From: Bacteriovoracaceae bacterium UBA6261
Lineage (GTDB): Bacteria > Bdellovibrionota > Bacteriovoracia > Bacteriovoracales > Bacteriovoracaceae
Direction of reading: 5' to 3'
Length of the DNA stretch: 13,206 nt
NCBI GenBank assembly: GCA_002440825.1
Contig: DJVH01000016.1
Coordinates: 1-13,206 of the forward strand
Part shown: positions 5,607 through 13,206 of the stretch, in pieces
Layout of the letters: the number at the start of each line of letters is the position of its first letter
Numbering within the stretch: the stretch's first letter is position 1
Notes under the pieces: generated by a model
What the model was told of the DNA's origin: nothing
The model's input: only the letters and a program-made list of their open reading frames with translations
Databases searched by the model: none
Position numbers and translations under genes: made by a program

Positions 5607-6371
5607 ATGCTCGTTCGTATCATTGGTGGTCACGGCGGAGTTTCTCCGGGATTTAAGGCAACGTCTTATTTGATCGATGGGAAATTACTGATCGATGCTG
5701 GTTCCGTGGCTTCGGGAATTCAAATTGAAGAGCAATCGCATATAGATAATATTCTTATTTCGCATTCGCATCTCGATCATATTTCTGATCTTGCATTTAT
5801 GGCCGACAATTGTTTTGGAATGAAAGGAAAGCCATTTGAGATCTATGCGAATTCGCCGGTGAAGAATGCCATTAAAACCCATCTTCTAAACGATATTATC
5901 TGGCCTGATTTTACTTTATTACCAAGTAAGGACAATCCCACATTGCGTTTTCATGATATAAAACCTGAAGAATGGATTACTCTTGGTGAATATAAAATTC
6001 TCCCTGTACCTGTTAATCATCAAGGGGGCGCATTGGGTTTCATCATAGAGAGAAAAAATACTGCGGTCGTTTTTACTCAAGATACCGGCCCTACTGATAA
6101 AATCTGGCAGTACGCAAGCGAAGTCAAAAATTTGAAAGCTATTTTTACTGAAATCAGTTTTCCTAATTCAATGTCTAGAGTCGCGGAGGCGAGTCAACAT
6201 CATACTCCTGCAACGATGAGAGAAGAAATTAAAAAGATGCCGAAAAATGTACCCATTTTTCTTGGGCATTTGAAACCTAATTTTCAACATCAGTTGTTTG
6301 CTGAAATTGAAGAATTGAATGATGAAAGAATTACTATTCTAGGATCAAGCGATACCAGTTACGTCTTTTAA
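5607..6371 (+). CDS. metallo-beta-lactamase-fold protein, class II cyclic-nucleotide phosphodiesterase-like
   Basis: The 254-residue protein shows the order of motifs of class II 3',5'-cyclic-nucleotide phosphodiesterases (yeast PDE1/bacterial CpdP type). These are GGHGG near the N terminus, TSYLIDGKLLIDAG (19-32), the metal site SHSHLDHISDL (His53, His55, Asp57, His58), and the class II-typical WPDF (99-102). VNH (His138) and TQDTG (Asp159) follow, then ITEISFPN-like TEISFPN (181-187) ahead of HHTPATM, and GHLKPNF (His221). The residues suggest a dinuclear metal site and hydrolysis of cAMP or cGMP, in cytoplasm (no signal peptide). Substrate is inferred from family only. AGGA 7 nt before ATG 5607 supports the start. 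It stands alone after rsmI (85-nt gap) and converges on the next gene with a 3-nt gap. Confidence 0.82.
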   Translation: MLVRIIGGHGGVSPGFKATSYLIDGKLLIDAGSVASGIQIEEQSHIDNILISHSHLDHISDLAFMADNCFGMKGKPFEIYANSPVKNAIKTHLLNDIIWPDFTLLPSKDNPTLRFHDIKPEEWITLGEYKILPVPVNHQGGALGFIIERKNTAVVFTQDTGPTDKIWQYASEVKNLKAIFTEISFPNSMSRVAEASQHHTPATMREEIKKMPKNVPIFLGHLKPNFQHQLFAEIEELNDERITILGSSDTSYVF

Positions 6372-6374
6372 TGT

Positions 6375-8465
6375 TTAAGGCATACCTGGCAGGATAAACA
6401 TCTGTCGAGTTGGGACCTGGACAGGCTGAAAACGCGGTGGAACAGGTCTCGAATTTTTCGGAAGCGTATCTTTTTCCGGGGTTTTTTCTTCACCTTCCAC
6501 AGAACCTTCTTTATCATCTTTTTTGGACTTTCTTTCAACACAAGAATTGTCTTTCCATTCAAACGGAAGAGTGATGACTTCATCATCAGGCTTTCTGTCT
6601 TTTAAAGCATCCTCATTCTTTTTATCGCATTCTTCTTTTTTCGTTAAAGCGATACAGGCCGTTTTTTCTTCATTTAATTTTTTATCCTGCTTCTTGCAAT
6701 CTGCTTCTGTTAAGGCCAGGTCTTTGCACTGCTTGGTCGTTTCATCGAAAGCTTTTCCTTTCTCTTTACAGGTTTTCTCAGACTCGGCACAAGTTTTGGT
6801 TGTGCTGTCGAACTCTAATTTTTTCTTTTCACAGGTTGCTGAGCTTTCAACACAGCTGTTAGTCTCTTTGTTGTAAGTCAGACCTTTTGCCTTACAAGTT
6901 TCATCATTTTCAACACATGCTTTCGTTGCTTGATCGAATGAAAGATTCTTTGCCTTACAAGTTGTCGCCGATTCGACGCAAGTACGGTCTTCTTCATTTA
7001 ATTCAAGGTTTTTAGCCTTGCAACTTTCAGCTGTTTCAGGCGTTCGACCGTTGAGCCCGCAGAATGGAATATTTATTTTTGCATCCACTAAACTCGTAAA
7101 CTCACATCTGTTCAATGTTTTATTCCAGTTTGGTACGTGGTTTGGTTTTGTTGAGCTTCGGCATTCTGTTTCAGTACATTGGTATAAGTTAAGTTGGTTA
7201 GTAGAAATTTCAGTTTTCGCTACACATTTATTATCCTTCCAGATTTTTTTAGAATCTTTCTCACAAATCTGTTGTTCTGATTCTTCCTTTTTTGCTGGAG
7301 GAGTAAAGGATATATTGGCGCAGTTGCTGGCGTTGACGATGGTTAATTTTTCAATTCCGGAATCAGTTTTTGGAGTAAAAGTGTGACCCTTGCCGTTTAC
7401 AAAGGAGGAATTCATCCCATCAATGCAATCTTGGCCGCTGGTCTCTTTTCCCTGCTTACTACACTTGATAATTTTAGGATCAATTTCATTATTTTTCAGA
7501 GGCAGATTTTGTACAAAAATGGTTTTGGTAGAAGCATCCAAAGAGCATCTGACTGGAGACACACTGTTAAATTCTTTTTTCAACATATCCAGACTAGTCG
7601 CTGCATTTTTAGCTGTCTGATTGGCGTTTATGAAATGAAGAATCGCTTCAAAAGATTTAAAAGTTGCATTGTCTGCACTGAGAGATTTGATGAATTTATT
7701 ATAGTTGCAGGCCTGGATAGGTTCATCAAACTTTACGGCATAGAGGCTGTTTTTACAGTTCAAGGCCATCTGATGAAGATTGTTCAGACCTTCTTGAACA
7801 GCCTGATCGATGGCAAGTTCCTGATCTGCAAATTGAATATCATCCGATTTCATAATTCCGCGAAGCTGCTCAATCATTTTGTTGAGTGGCTCTTTCTTTA
7901 AATCTTCCAGATATTTTGTTTTTCCTTTCTGGCCACCCTGAAGATATTTTTCAAGAGTACAGACTCTGTCTTGCGAGTGAACAATGAGTTTTTTTAACAA
8001 GTAAACATCGTTCTCAGTAAGAGAGTAGTCTTTACCTTTTACTTTTTTAAGTTGATCAAGCAGCTTATCGCTGTTCATATCTAAAGAAGCTGTTTTCGTA
8101 TTGTTTGGATCAATGGCCTTGAAAAACTTTGTGATTTCATCATTGGAGGCCAGTTGCTTTTCGTCAGCAGATTTATTGTCGCTATTTAAATGAGCATAGA
8201 TCTTTTTTACTTTTCCAAGAGCGGCAACATAATTATTGTACAGGATCTGCTCTGTTCTTTTTCCCGGACTGTCTACATCGCTTACCTCTTCATCAGAAGC
8301 AACAATTTTGCCTTTTTTATATTCAATTTTTTTTCCCTCATATCTGAGTGCATTTTGAAGATCGATATATTGTCTTTTAAATTTCTCAACGTCGCAGGTC
8401 TGCCCAGCGAGGACTTCTACTGCAAAAAGAGAAAAGAAGATTGTTAAGACGGTCATCGATTTCAT
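6375..8465 (-). CDS. exported cysteine-rich repeat protein, unknown function
   Basis: I do not recognise this 696-residue protein. Residues 1-20 form a Sec signal peptide ending VEVLA, followed by GQTC. Residues about 25-300 are lysine-rich and mostly helical, with probable coiled-coil parts. Residues about 300-470 carry scattered cysteines and a C-x12-C module ending WKDNKCV (409-415). Residues 482-586 hold five in-register 21-residue repeats with consensus CKxKxLxFDxxTKxCVESxxT, followed by two degenerate copies. A closing FEWKDNSCVERK (635-646) echoes the earlier module. The tail is Lys/Glu-rich then proline-rich. I count 28 cysteines in the mature part, an even number, consistent with disulfides in the periplasm or on the cell surface. 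AAGGGAG lies ~11 nt before ATG 8465. It is transcribed alone, divergent from folC. Confidence 0.82.
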   Translation of the reverse strand: MKSMTVLTIFFSLFAVEVLAGQTCDVEKFKRQYIDLQNALRYEGKKIEYKKGKIVASDEEVSDVDSPGKRTEQILYNNYVAALGKVKKIYAHLNSDNKSADEKQLASNDEITKFFKAIDPNNTKTASLDMNSDKLLDQLKKVKGKDYSLTENDVYLLKKLIVHSQDRVCTLEKYLQGGQKGKTKYLEDLKKEPLNKMIEQLRGIMKSDDIQFADQELAIDQAVQEGLNNLHQMALNCKNSLYAVKFDEPIQACNYNKFIKSLSADNATFKSFEAILHFINANQTAKNAATSLDMLKKEFNSVSPVRCSLDASTKTIFVQNLPLKNNEIDPKIIKCSKQGKETSGQDCIDGMNSSFVNGKGHTFTPKTDSGIEKLTIVNASNCANISFTPPAKKEESEQQICEKDSKKIWKDNKCVAKTEISTNQLNLYQCTETECRSSTKPNHVPNWNKTLNRCEFTSLVDAKINIPFCGLNGRTPETAESCKAKNLELNEEDRTCVESATTCKAKNLSFDQATKACVENDETCKAKGLTYNKETNSCVESSATCEKKKLEFDSTTKTCAESEKTCKEKGKAFDETTKQCKDLALTEADCKKQDKKLNEEKTACIALTKKEECDKKNEDALKDRKPDDEVITLPFEWKDNSCVERKSKKDDKEGSVEGEEKTPEKDTLPKNSRPVPPRFQPVQVPTRQMFILPGMP
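6708..7022 (-). repeat. five tandem 63-bp (21-codon) cysteine-pair repeats inside the exported protein
   Basis: Cysteines fall at residues 482/496, 503/517, 524/538, 545/559 and 566/580. Each pair is separated by 13 residues and the next unit starts after 6 more. Two further pairs (590/604 and 613/642) continue with altered spacing. The DNA copies have diverged (for example TTTGCCTTACAAGTT recurs in only two of them), so the array is old rather than a recent slippage expansion. Confidence 0.9.
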
Positions 8466-8599
8466 CAGACTTTATTCTCCCTTGGAATCACTAAAATCTG
8501 TTATTCTTATCGACAAAAATTATTAAAACCTGAGAAATATTATCGGGTTTATAAAAATCAGTACTTTTCAACTGCCAAGAAAAATGGCCAAATGGGACC

Positions 8600-9826
8600 A
8601 TGAGTTCCGATTTTGATGAAATTAAAGAAAAAAAGCTTATGAGCTTTGTTCAGGAAAAGTATGGCCTGGAAGTCTTCACACCTGGGCTAGACCGAACCCG
8701 CGAGCTTTACCGCCCTTTTGTCCAAGAAGCTCAAAAACAAAAAATAAAAGTCACAATTATTGCAGGAACAAATGGCAAAGGACAAACCGCCCATACGCTT
8801 GGATATTTTTTAAAGCTTGCGGGTAAGAGTTATGCTCTTTGGACATCCCCGCATATTCTTAGCCTAAGAGAGCGGTTTTGTTTCAATGGAGAAGATGTTT
8901 CGTATAGTGAGTTGGAACTTGAATTTGACAATGCTCATGCGGAACTTCAGAGACATAAAGATCTTGTTATTTCTTTTTATGAATTCCTATTTTATGTGTT
9001 TCTCCGCCTCGCCTTTAAAAGAAAGTGCCAACATATCCTTCTCGAAGTTGGTTTGGGAGGCAGGCTGGATGCCGTTAATCATTTCAATGCTGATATTGCC
9101 TGCATTACTTCCATTTCCCGCGACCATCAAGCTATTTTAGGTAATCGCTACGATCTCATTCTAAATGAAAAAATTGCCGTTTCCCGCAAGGGAAAAATGC
9201 TTTATACCCAATTTCACCTTCAGTATCTGAATGAGCTGACAGAAGCTTATTGTAAACAGCATGGTGTACTATGGAAGCCTCTTCCCAAGGAGCATCCCGG
9301 GAATTATTTTAAGCAGAATCAATCATTGGCCCGTGCCCTTTTTAATGATCTTGAGCCTGGCGAAAAAAGAGGGAGCGCAACCAGAATTCCCGATTTCAAA
9401 GGGCGTAGAGAAGTGATGACTTTTAAAGGAAATACCCTTATCTTTATAGGAGCACACAATACAGATGGTGTTCGCTCCATGATTGATTTATTCAGGAGTG
9501 AATCTTCTGCTTCTAGACCACAGCAATTACTGATGAGCTTTTCCAAAAGACCTGATCAGGAAATTGAAGTGATGTTGAAAACGATTGTGGGTTTTTTTGG
9601 AAAATCGGCAAAGCTTAACGTTAGTTTCTTTGAGCACCCGAAGGCCACTGATGAATCTGCTCTTTTGGAAGTTGCAGGAAAATTTAACAAAATTAACAAA
9701 GGAATGTTAGATTTTGTCTCTGACTGGAAAACCTACTTATCACAAGCTGAAAATCAGACCATCCTTGTCTGCGGCTCTTATTACTTCGTTGGTGAAGTTC
9801 AGCGTTTTATTATTTCTCACTCTTAG
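8600..9826 (+). CDS. folC: folylpolyglutamate synthase / dihydrofolate synthase family (FolC)
   Basis: FolC adds glutamate to dihydropteroate and/or to folates using ATP. The 408-residue product carries the P-loop AGTNGKGQT (55-63), SPHILSLRERF (83-93), SFYEFLFYVFLRLAF (125-139), EVGLGGRLDAVN (149-160), the Mur-ligase-type SISRDHQAILG (171-181) and NEKIAV with Lys191. It also has KGRREV (267-272), GAHN (284-287) and the C-terminal CGSYYFVGEV (391-400). Odd points: the P-loop has Gln where Ser is usual, and GAHN is preceded by Ile283 where the family mostly has an Asp (DGAHN or DVAHN). The enzyme may be mono- or bifunctional; this cannot be told here. ATG 8600 is preceded only by a weak GGGA. 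A small hairpin (ATGGCC 8584-8589 with GGACCAT 8596-8602) would partly cover the start. Confidence 0.92.
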   Translation: MSSDFDEIKEKKLMSFVQEKYGLEVFTPGLDRTRELYRPFVQEAQKQKIKVTIIAGTNGKGQTAHTLGYFLKLAGKSYALWTSPHILSLRERFCFNGEDVSYSELELEFDNAHAELQRHKDLVISFYEFLFYVFLRLAFKRKCQHILLEVGLGGRLDAVNHFNADIACITSISRDHQAILGNRYDLILNEKIAVSRKGKMLYTQFHLQYLNELTEAYCKQHGVLWKPLPKEHPGNYFKQNQSLARALFNDLEPGEKRGSATRIPDFKGRREVMTFKGNTLIFIGAHNTDGVRSMIDLFRSESSASRPQQLLMSFSKRPDQEIEVMLKTIVGFFGKSAKLNVSFFEHPKATDESALLEVAGKFNKINKGMLDFVSDWKTYLSQAENQTILVCGSYYFVGEVQRFIISHS

Positions 9827-12155
9827 CCTGAGCGCTTTTGGTCGTGAAACATTTGAATTTAATCTTGGTCAAAAAATCAATATTCTTTCAGACAAGGCCT
9901 TCCGAAAATCCAGCGAAAATGAGTTTGAAGCTATTGGCAATGTCGTTATCACGCATTTAAAAAATTCTATTTATGGAGAAAAGGCGCGAATTAATTTCAC
10001 AACTGGTGAAGCGGAAGTGGTCGGAAACGTTCGTTACATTGCGCCCGAAATGACTTTGTATGGAACAAAGCTTCGCTATAATTTTCTTTCACGAGAAATT
10101 GATCTGGATAACGCCCGCGTGTTATCTGATAACTTTGTTGTTACAGGTAAAAAAATCAATCAAAAAACTCCCAATGTCATCTTTGCTGAAGAAGCTGAAT
10201 ACACGACCTGCAGGGACTGTCCTGAGTCGTGGAGTATTTATGGTAAGCAAGTTAAAATTGAAGTTGGTCAATACGTAAACTTAAAACACGCTTACGTTAA
10301 GATTAATGGCGTCGTGGCCATGTATTTTCCTTACATCGTTTTTCCGATCAAGCAAAAGCGAGAAACAGGATTACTGTTTCCGATGATTGGATTTAGTTCT
10401 AAAGAAGGTTTTCGCTATCAACAGCCTTTTTTCTGGGCGATTGATGATTTTAAAGATGCCACGATTGTCCCTTCCACTTTTGGAAACAGAGGACTGGGAG
10501 GAGAGTTTCAGTACAGGCAGAATTTTCGTGAAAAAACATGGGTAGAGCTGAATTCTCTTCAGTTAAAAGATAAAATTTATGCACCAGGAAAGCAGGATAA
10601 GGAAAAAACAGGAACCAGCTATTACCGCCATTTTTCAGATTTTGAATTTCATTCAATTTATAAACACAAACTCAATGGGCATTTTTATTTTACAGGGACA
10701 TCTGATTTAGATACGCAAAGAGATTTTGATTTTTTTGCTAAAGAAAAGATTCGTGGAACTGAAACTGGTGGCGGGGGATTCGTCGAAGGGCGAACTTCAC
10801 TTTTTTCATTAACAACTGAAGGTTATTTTAACCGTAACATGTTTTTTCCAAACGCAAGAGATTTCGACAATCAGTACGTTCAGCTTCTACCCAAAATTTC
10901 TTTATCCAGTGTCCCTTATAATCTCATTCATTCGAAATATCCGTTTGCTAAAAATATTTCACTTGGTTTGAATTCTGATTACACCATTTTTAAACAAAAT
11001 ATCCGCGATCCGTCCGGACCGATAAGAAACGCTCAAAGATTAAATCTCGCACCGTATTTAAGCTGGCAGTTGGGAAATCTTGGACCTGTTTTCTTTTCTC
11101 ACAAAACAAAACTTGATTTCCAAAAATACACATTCCCAACTGAATCGGATAAAAAGTTTACAAAAAAAGGTCTTATTTTTGAGACTGAAGCAAAGTTTGA
11201 ACTTGAAAAGATTTTTGGACTTGCTTATACCGAACAAATTCCAGTTGAGCAGATTGCAGAAGCTGAAACAAAAGGTCCCAAGGAAAAGAAAAATGAAACA
11301 GTCATCGGCAATCTTCCTGTTATTCGTAATAATAAGTTAGAAACTTTTAAGACTATCGCCAATAATAGTTATCGCCACTCTCAAGAGTTCAAGCTTAAGC
11401 ATTATTATTTGTCTGATCAAAAATTATCTGGAAATGCAAAATTCAGAAATCAAATCGAGAATGATGCTGGTCAATTTGATTACGTGGATGCCATCAGAGA
11501 AAAAGAACATTTAAGCAATCAAATTACTGCACAGGATTCTCTTCCCGTCAGTAACACGCTTGAGTTTCAGTGGAATAACAAGTTGATCAGAAAATCGGCG
11601 AAAAGTTTTGATCCCTACCGCGACGGCAAATACTTAAAAGACAACTTTGATTATTCAAACCTGGCGTATTTTGATATTTCTCAAGGGGTAGATTTTAACA
11701 ATAATTCTGACAAACTTTTAGATCGTTTAACCAGGCTATATATTAATACTGGTCTTTCTCTTGAGCGATTGAATTATAGTATTCAAGAATTTTATTTTCA
11801 TAAAACATCAGAACACAAACTGACATCTACGGCTGGTTATACTCTGGATAGGGCAAGTCTGGCCGGGCGATTTACCTATAATTCCTTCAACTCGTCTAAT
11901 ACACCAGTCGCAAAATTACTCGGCTACGATCTGAGTTTGAGACCTGATGATTTGTTCACATTTAAATATTCTGCAGATTATGATCTGGAGGCAAAGCAAT
12001 TTAATCAAAGCAGCTATTCTGTTTTGTATTCACCTTTAAATAATTGCTGGAAGCTTGAATTTACTTTTGCTCGAGACTTGATTGAAAGAAAGTTCGGTCT
12101 GTTATTTTATATTAATTATAACGAAAACAATTTTACATCCATTAGTGTGAAATAA
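9792..12155 (+). CDS. lptD: LPS-assembly outer-membrane protein LptD
   Basis: LptD is the outer-membrane beta-barrel that, with LptE, inserts lipopolysaccharide into the outer leaflet. GTG at 9792 gives a perfect signal peptide (MKFSVLLFLTLSLSAFG, then RETFEF) and a 787-residue protein. The open frame extends upstream to 9714, but that part is inside folC and is not signal-like. Residues about 20-135 form an OstA/LptA-like beta-jellyroll (SDKAFRKSSENEFEAIGNVV, GEAEVVGNVRY). The junction block YTTCRDCPESWSIYG and ETGLLFPMIGFSSKEGFRYQ (191-210) then opens the barrel domain, which runs to the end in aromatic-rich strands. A charged segment at about 480-520 looks like a long loop. Only three cysteines are seen (140, 143, 752) against four in E. 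coli. The start overlaps folC by 35 nt with no Shine-Dalgarno; the stop touches the next ATG. Confidence 0.93.
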   Translation: MKFSVLLFLTLSLSAFGRETFEFNLGQKINILSDKAFRKSSENEFEAIGNVVITHLKNSIYGEKARINFTTGEAEVVGNVRYIAPEMTLYGTKLRYNFLSREIDLDNARVLSDNFVVTGKKINQKTPNVIFAEEAEYTTCRDCPESWSIYGKQVKIEVGQYVNLKHAYVKINGVVAMYFPYIVFPIKQKRETGLLFPMIGFSSKEGFRYQQPFFWAIDDFKDATIVPSTFGNRGLGGEFQYRQNFREKTWVELNSLQLKDKIYAPGKQDKEKTGTSYYRHFSDFEFHSIYKHKLNGHFYFTGTSDLDTQRDFDFFAKEKIRGTETGGGGFVEGRTSLFSLTTEGYFNRNMFFPNARDFDNQYVQLLPKISLSSVPYNLIHSKYPFAKNISLGLNSDYTIFKQNIRDPSGPIRNAQRLNLAPYLSWQLGNLGPVFFSHKTKLDFQKYTFPTESDKKFTKKGLIFETEAKFELEKIFGLAYTEQIPVEQIAEAETKGPKEKKNETVIGNLPVIRNNKLETFKTIANNSYRHSQEFKLKHYYLSDQKLSGNAKFRNQIENDAGQFDYVDAIREKEHLSNQITAQDSLPVSNTLEFQWNNKLIRKSAKSFDPYRDGKYLKDNFDYSNLAYFDISQGVDFNNNSDKLLDRLTRLYINTGLSLERLNYSIQEFYFHKTSEHKLTSTAGYTLDRASLAGRFTYNSFNSSNTPVAKLLGYDLSLRPDDLFTFKYSADYDLEAKQFNQSSYSVLYSPLNNCWKLEFTFARDLIERKFGLLFYINYNENNFTSISVK

Positions 12156-12707
12156 ATGAAACCTCTGTCAAAAATTTATATCATTGATTTTGAAGACAGT
12201 TTCACTTTCAATATTGCGACTGAGCTTTATGCATTCGAACAGGATATCGTCGTCGTACCGCACGAAGAGTTCTTTGGAAAAAAGAATTTTCATCTTTTTA
12301 TGACAAACTTGAAAAAAAGAACTGCAGTTATTCTTGGGCCGGGGCCAGGAAGTCCTGATGAATATCAAAATTATTTTCCCAAAATAAAAGAACTCAGGGA
12401 TCACCCTCTATTGTTTGTTATGGGGATCTGCCTGGGCCATCAGGTTCTGGCCATGATGGATGGAATGTCGATCAGACCTTCCATTAAACCTATGCATGGG
12501 GGGCAGGTCAAAATCAACTTTGACAATAAAAACATTCTTGTCCAAAGATATAATTCACTGGCCGTTTTTGAATCCCCCAAAAGTTTTAATGAAGTACAAA
12601 TCAGAAAGTTTCCAAAGGGAATATCATATCAATTTCATCCGGAATCAATCGGGACGGAAAACCGGCATTTATTCTTTGAAGATCTGTTGAAATTCATTAA
12701 TTCCTAA
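12156..12707 (+). CDS. pabA: class I glutamine amidotransferase, aminodeoxychorismate/anthranilate synthase component II
   Basis: The 183-residue protein supplies ammonia from glutamine for aminodeoxychorismate (folate) or anthranilate (tryptophan) synthesis. Family marks: IIDFEDSFTFNIATEL (9-24), ILGPGPGSP (59-67), the nucleophile Cys92 in GICLGHQ, MHGG (113-116), RYNSL (131-135), and the rest of the triad, His161 and Glu163, in QFHPESIGTENRH. It is a little shorter than the usual ~190 residues. Chorismate-binding synthase partner genes are not in view, so PabA and TrpG cannot be separated; FolC upstream argues for folate, a TrpF-like neighbour downstream for tryptophan. Its ATG immediately follows the lptD stop codon with no gap, indicating translational coupling. 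No Shine-Dalgarno is clear. Confidence 0.88.
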   Translation: MKPLSKIYIIDFEDSFTFNIATELYAFEQDIVVVPHEEFFGKKNFHLFMTNLKKRTAVILGPGPGSPDEYQNYFPKIKELRDHPLLFVMGICLGHQVLAMMDGMSIRPSIKPMHGGQVKINFDNKNILVQRYNSLAVFESPKSFNEVQIRKFPKGISYQFHPESIGTENRHLFFEDLLKFINS

Positions 12708-12761
12708 GGCAAAAAGCTCCTGTCGCAAATGGATAGAACTGGTTTGCGGTATTATTTTGAT

Positions 12762-13206
12762 ATGGCCTACAAAGTTCGCATTGACGGCATTTACGATCAA
12801 AGAACATTAAAGCATTTAAAACTTTCAGGAATGAAAGAATTTTGTTTTGAGTTCTCACCGAAGAGTTTCAACTTCATTCAGGAACATATTTTTCTTCAGC
12901 AACTTGTGCCATTGTTTTCAGAATCAGATCGATTGTTTGTTCACTTTTCCCGTTCCAACGATCCAATGGTAATGAAGCTTGCCGATGATATGGCCGCTGC
13001 CGGCGTCAATATGAATAATGTTTTTTTTGAATTTGATCAATGGTCACCAGAGATGAAGGCTGAAAATTTTGAACACAATTATTTGCTTTCTTTTTCAAAC
13101 GATCCAGAGATCACCAGCGCCTTAGGAAAAAAGTTTTGCGGCTTCTATTTCTATTTTTCTTTTTTCGAAGATCTCTATCACAAGAATCTTCTTCAGCGTT
13201 TTGCAG
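12762..13206 (+). CDS. TrpF-like (phosphoribosylanthranilate isomerase-related) protein, 3' truncated by window end
   Basis: Only the first 148 residues are present. The order of elements follows TrpF: MAYKVRIDGI aligns with the family's first strand (KxCGI). KEFCFEFSPKSFNFIQ (25-40) aligns with the GFVFxPKSxRYI block of TrpF. RLFVHFSRSNDPMVMKLADD then aligns with strand 3 and helix 3. The catalytic Cys of KxCG is Asp8, and the conserved substrate-binding Arg of SxRxI is Asn37, so ordinary isomerase activity is doubtful. The fold assignment is by eye and moderate. An in-frame ATG at 12729 would add 11 residues (MDRTGLRYYFD). I prefer 12762 because TrpF proteins start only a few residues before the first strand, but neither start has a good Shine-Dalgarno. 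The gene follows the amidotransferase by 54 nt and probably shares its transcript. Confidence 0.55.
   Translation, partial: MAYKVRIDGIYDQRTLKHLKLSGMKEFCFEFSPKSFNFIQEHIFLQQLVPLFSESDRLFVHFSRSNDPMVMKLADDMAAAGVNMNNVFFEFDQWSPEMKAENFEHNYLLSFSNDPEITSALGKKFCGFYFYFSFFEDLYHKNLLQRFA

Noticed and set aside
7018..7901. Long plus-strand open frames opposite the cysteine-rich gene (for example 7018-7386 and 7383-7901)
   Set aside because: They are antisense to a gene with signal peptide and periodic repeats, have no recognisable family and overlap one another; they look like shadows of the real coding frame.
8466..8599. Divergent promoters between the cysteine-rich gene and folC
   Set aside because: The gap is AT-rich and holds TATAAA at 8550-8555 and TCGACA at 8510-8515, but no pair has acceptable -35/-10 spacing, so no promoter is called.
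9714..9791. In-frame upstream extension of lptD inside folC
   Set aside because: It would put 26 polar residues before a good signal peptide; GTG 9792 is the natural start.

Overview
The window reads as a chromosomal housekeeping segment of an AT-rich Gram-negative bacterium. An LptD-type outer-membrane LPS assembly protein and several Sec-exported proteins indicate a diderm. The gene set and the many lineage-specific exported proteins suggest a Bdellovibrionota relative (Bacteriovorax-like). That assignment is inference, because no taxonomic marker long enough to place it is complete here.

Layout. Bases 1-319 hold the end of a ribosomal RNA operon: about 27 nt of the 23S rRNA 3' end, a spacer, a complete 5S rRNA and a strong intrinsic terminator. 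Bases 334-2657 hold rimM, trmD, a second SPOUT methyltransferase and rplS. This is the familiar rimM-trmD-rplS ribosome/tRNA cluster, but the rRNA operon stands where rpsP usually does. rplS has its own structured leader and strong terminator. Bases 2675-4183 hold rnhB, a small YraN/PD-(D/E)XK-like protein and an exported glycine-rich membrane protein. A STAS-domain gene (minus strand) and rsmI (plus strand, TTG start) diverge from about 4587-4690. A class II cyclic-nucleotide-phosphodiesterase-type metallo-beta-lactamase-fold protein follows (5607-6371). It converges within 3 nt on a long minus-strand gene (6375-8465) for an exported, cysteine-rich protein with 21-residue repeats. From 8600 the plus strand carries a tight run: folC, lptD (GTG start inside folC), a trpG/pabA-type glutamine amidotransferase abutting lptD, and the start of a TrpF-like gene cut by the window edge.

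How the genes fit together. The first half is dominated by ribosome biogenesis and RNA modification: rRNA, RimM for 30S maturation, TrmD for m1G37 of tRNA, L19, and RsmI for 16S Cm1402. RNase HII and a YraN-like protein form the usual genome-maintenance pair. The second half combines folate/chorismate metabolism (FolC, PabA/TrpG, perhaps a TrpF relative) with envelope biogenesis (LptD).

No mobile element, CRISPR array, phage or obvious defence system was seen. The items most worth a second look are: the rRNA-operon/rimM junction, with its terminator 14 nt from the start codon and the same arrangement repeated at rnhB; the possible L19 leader; the 28-cysteine repeat protein; and the TrpF-like protein that seems to have lost its catalytic residues.
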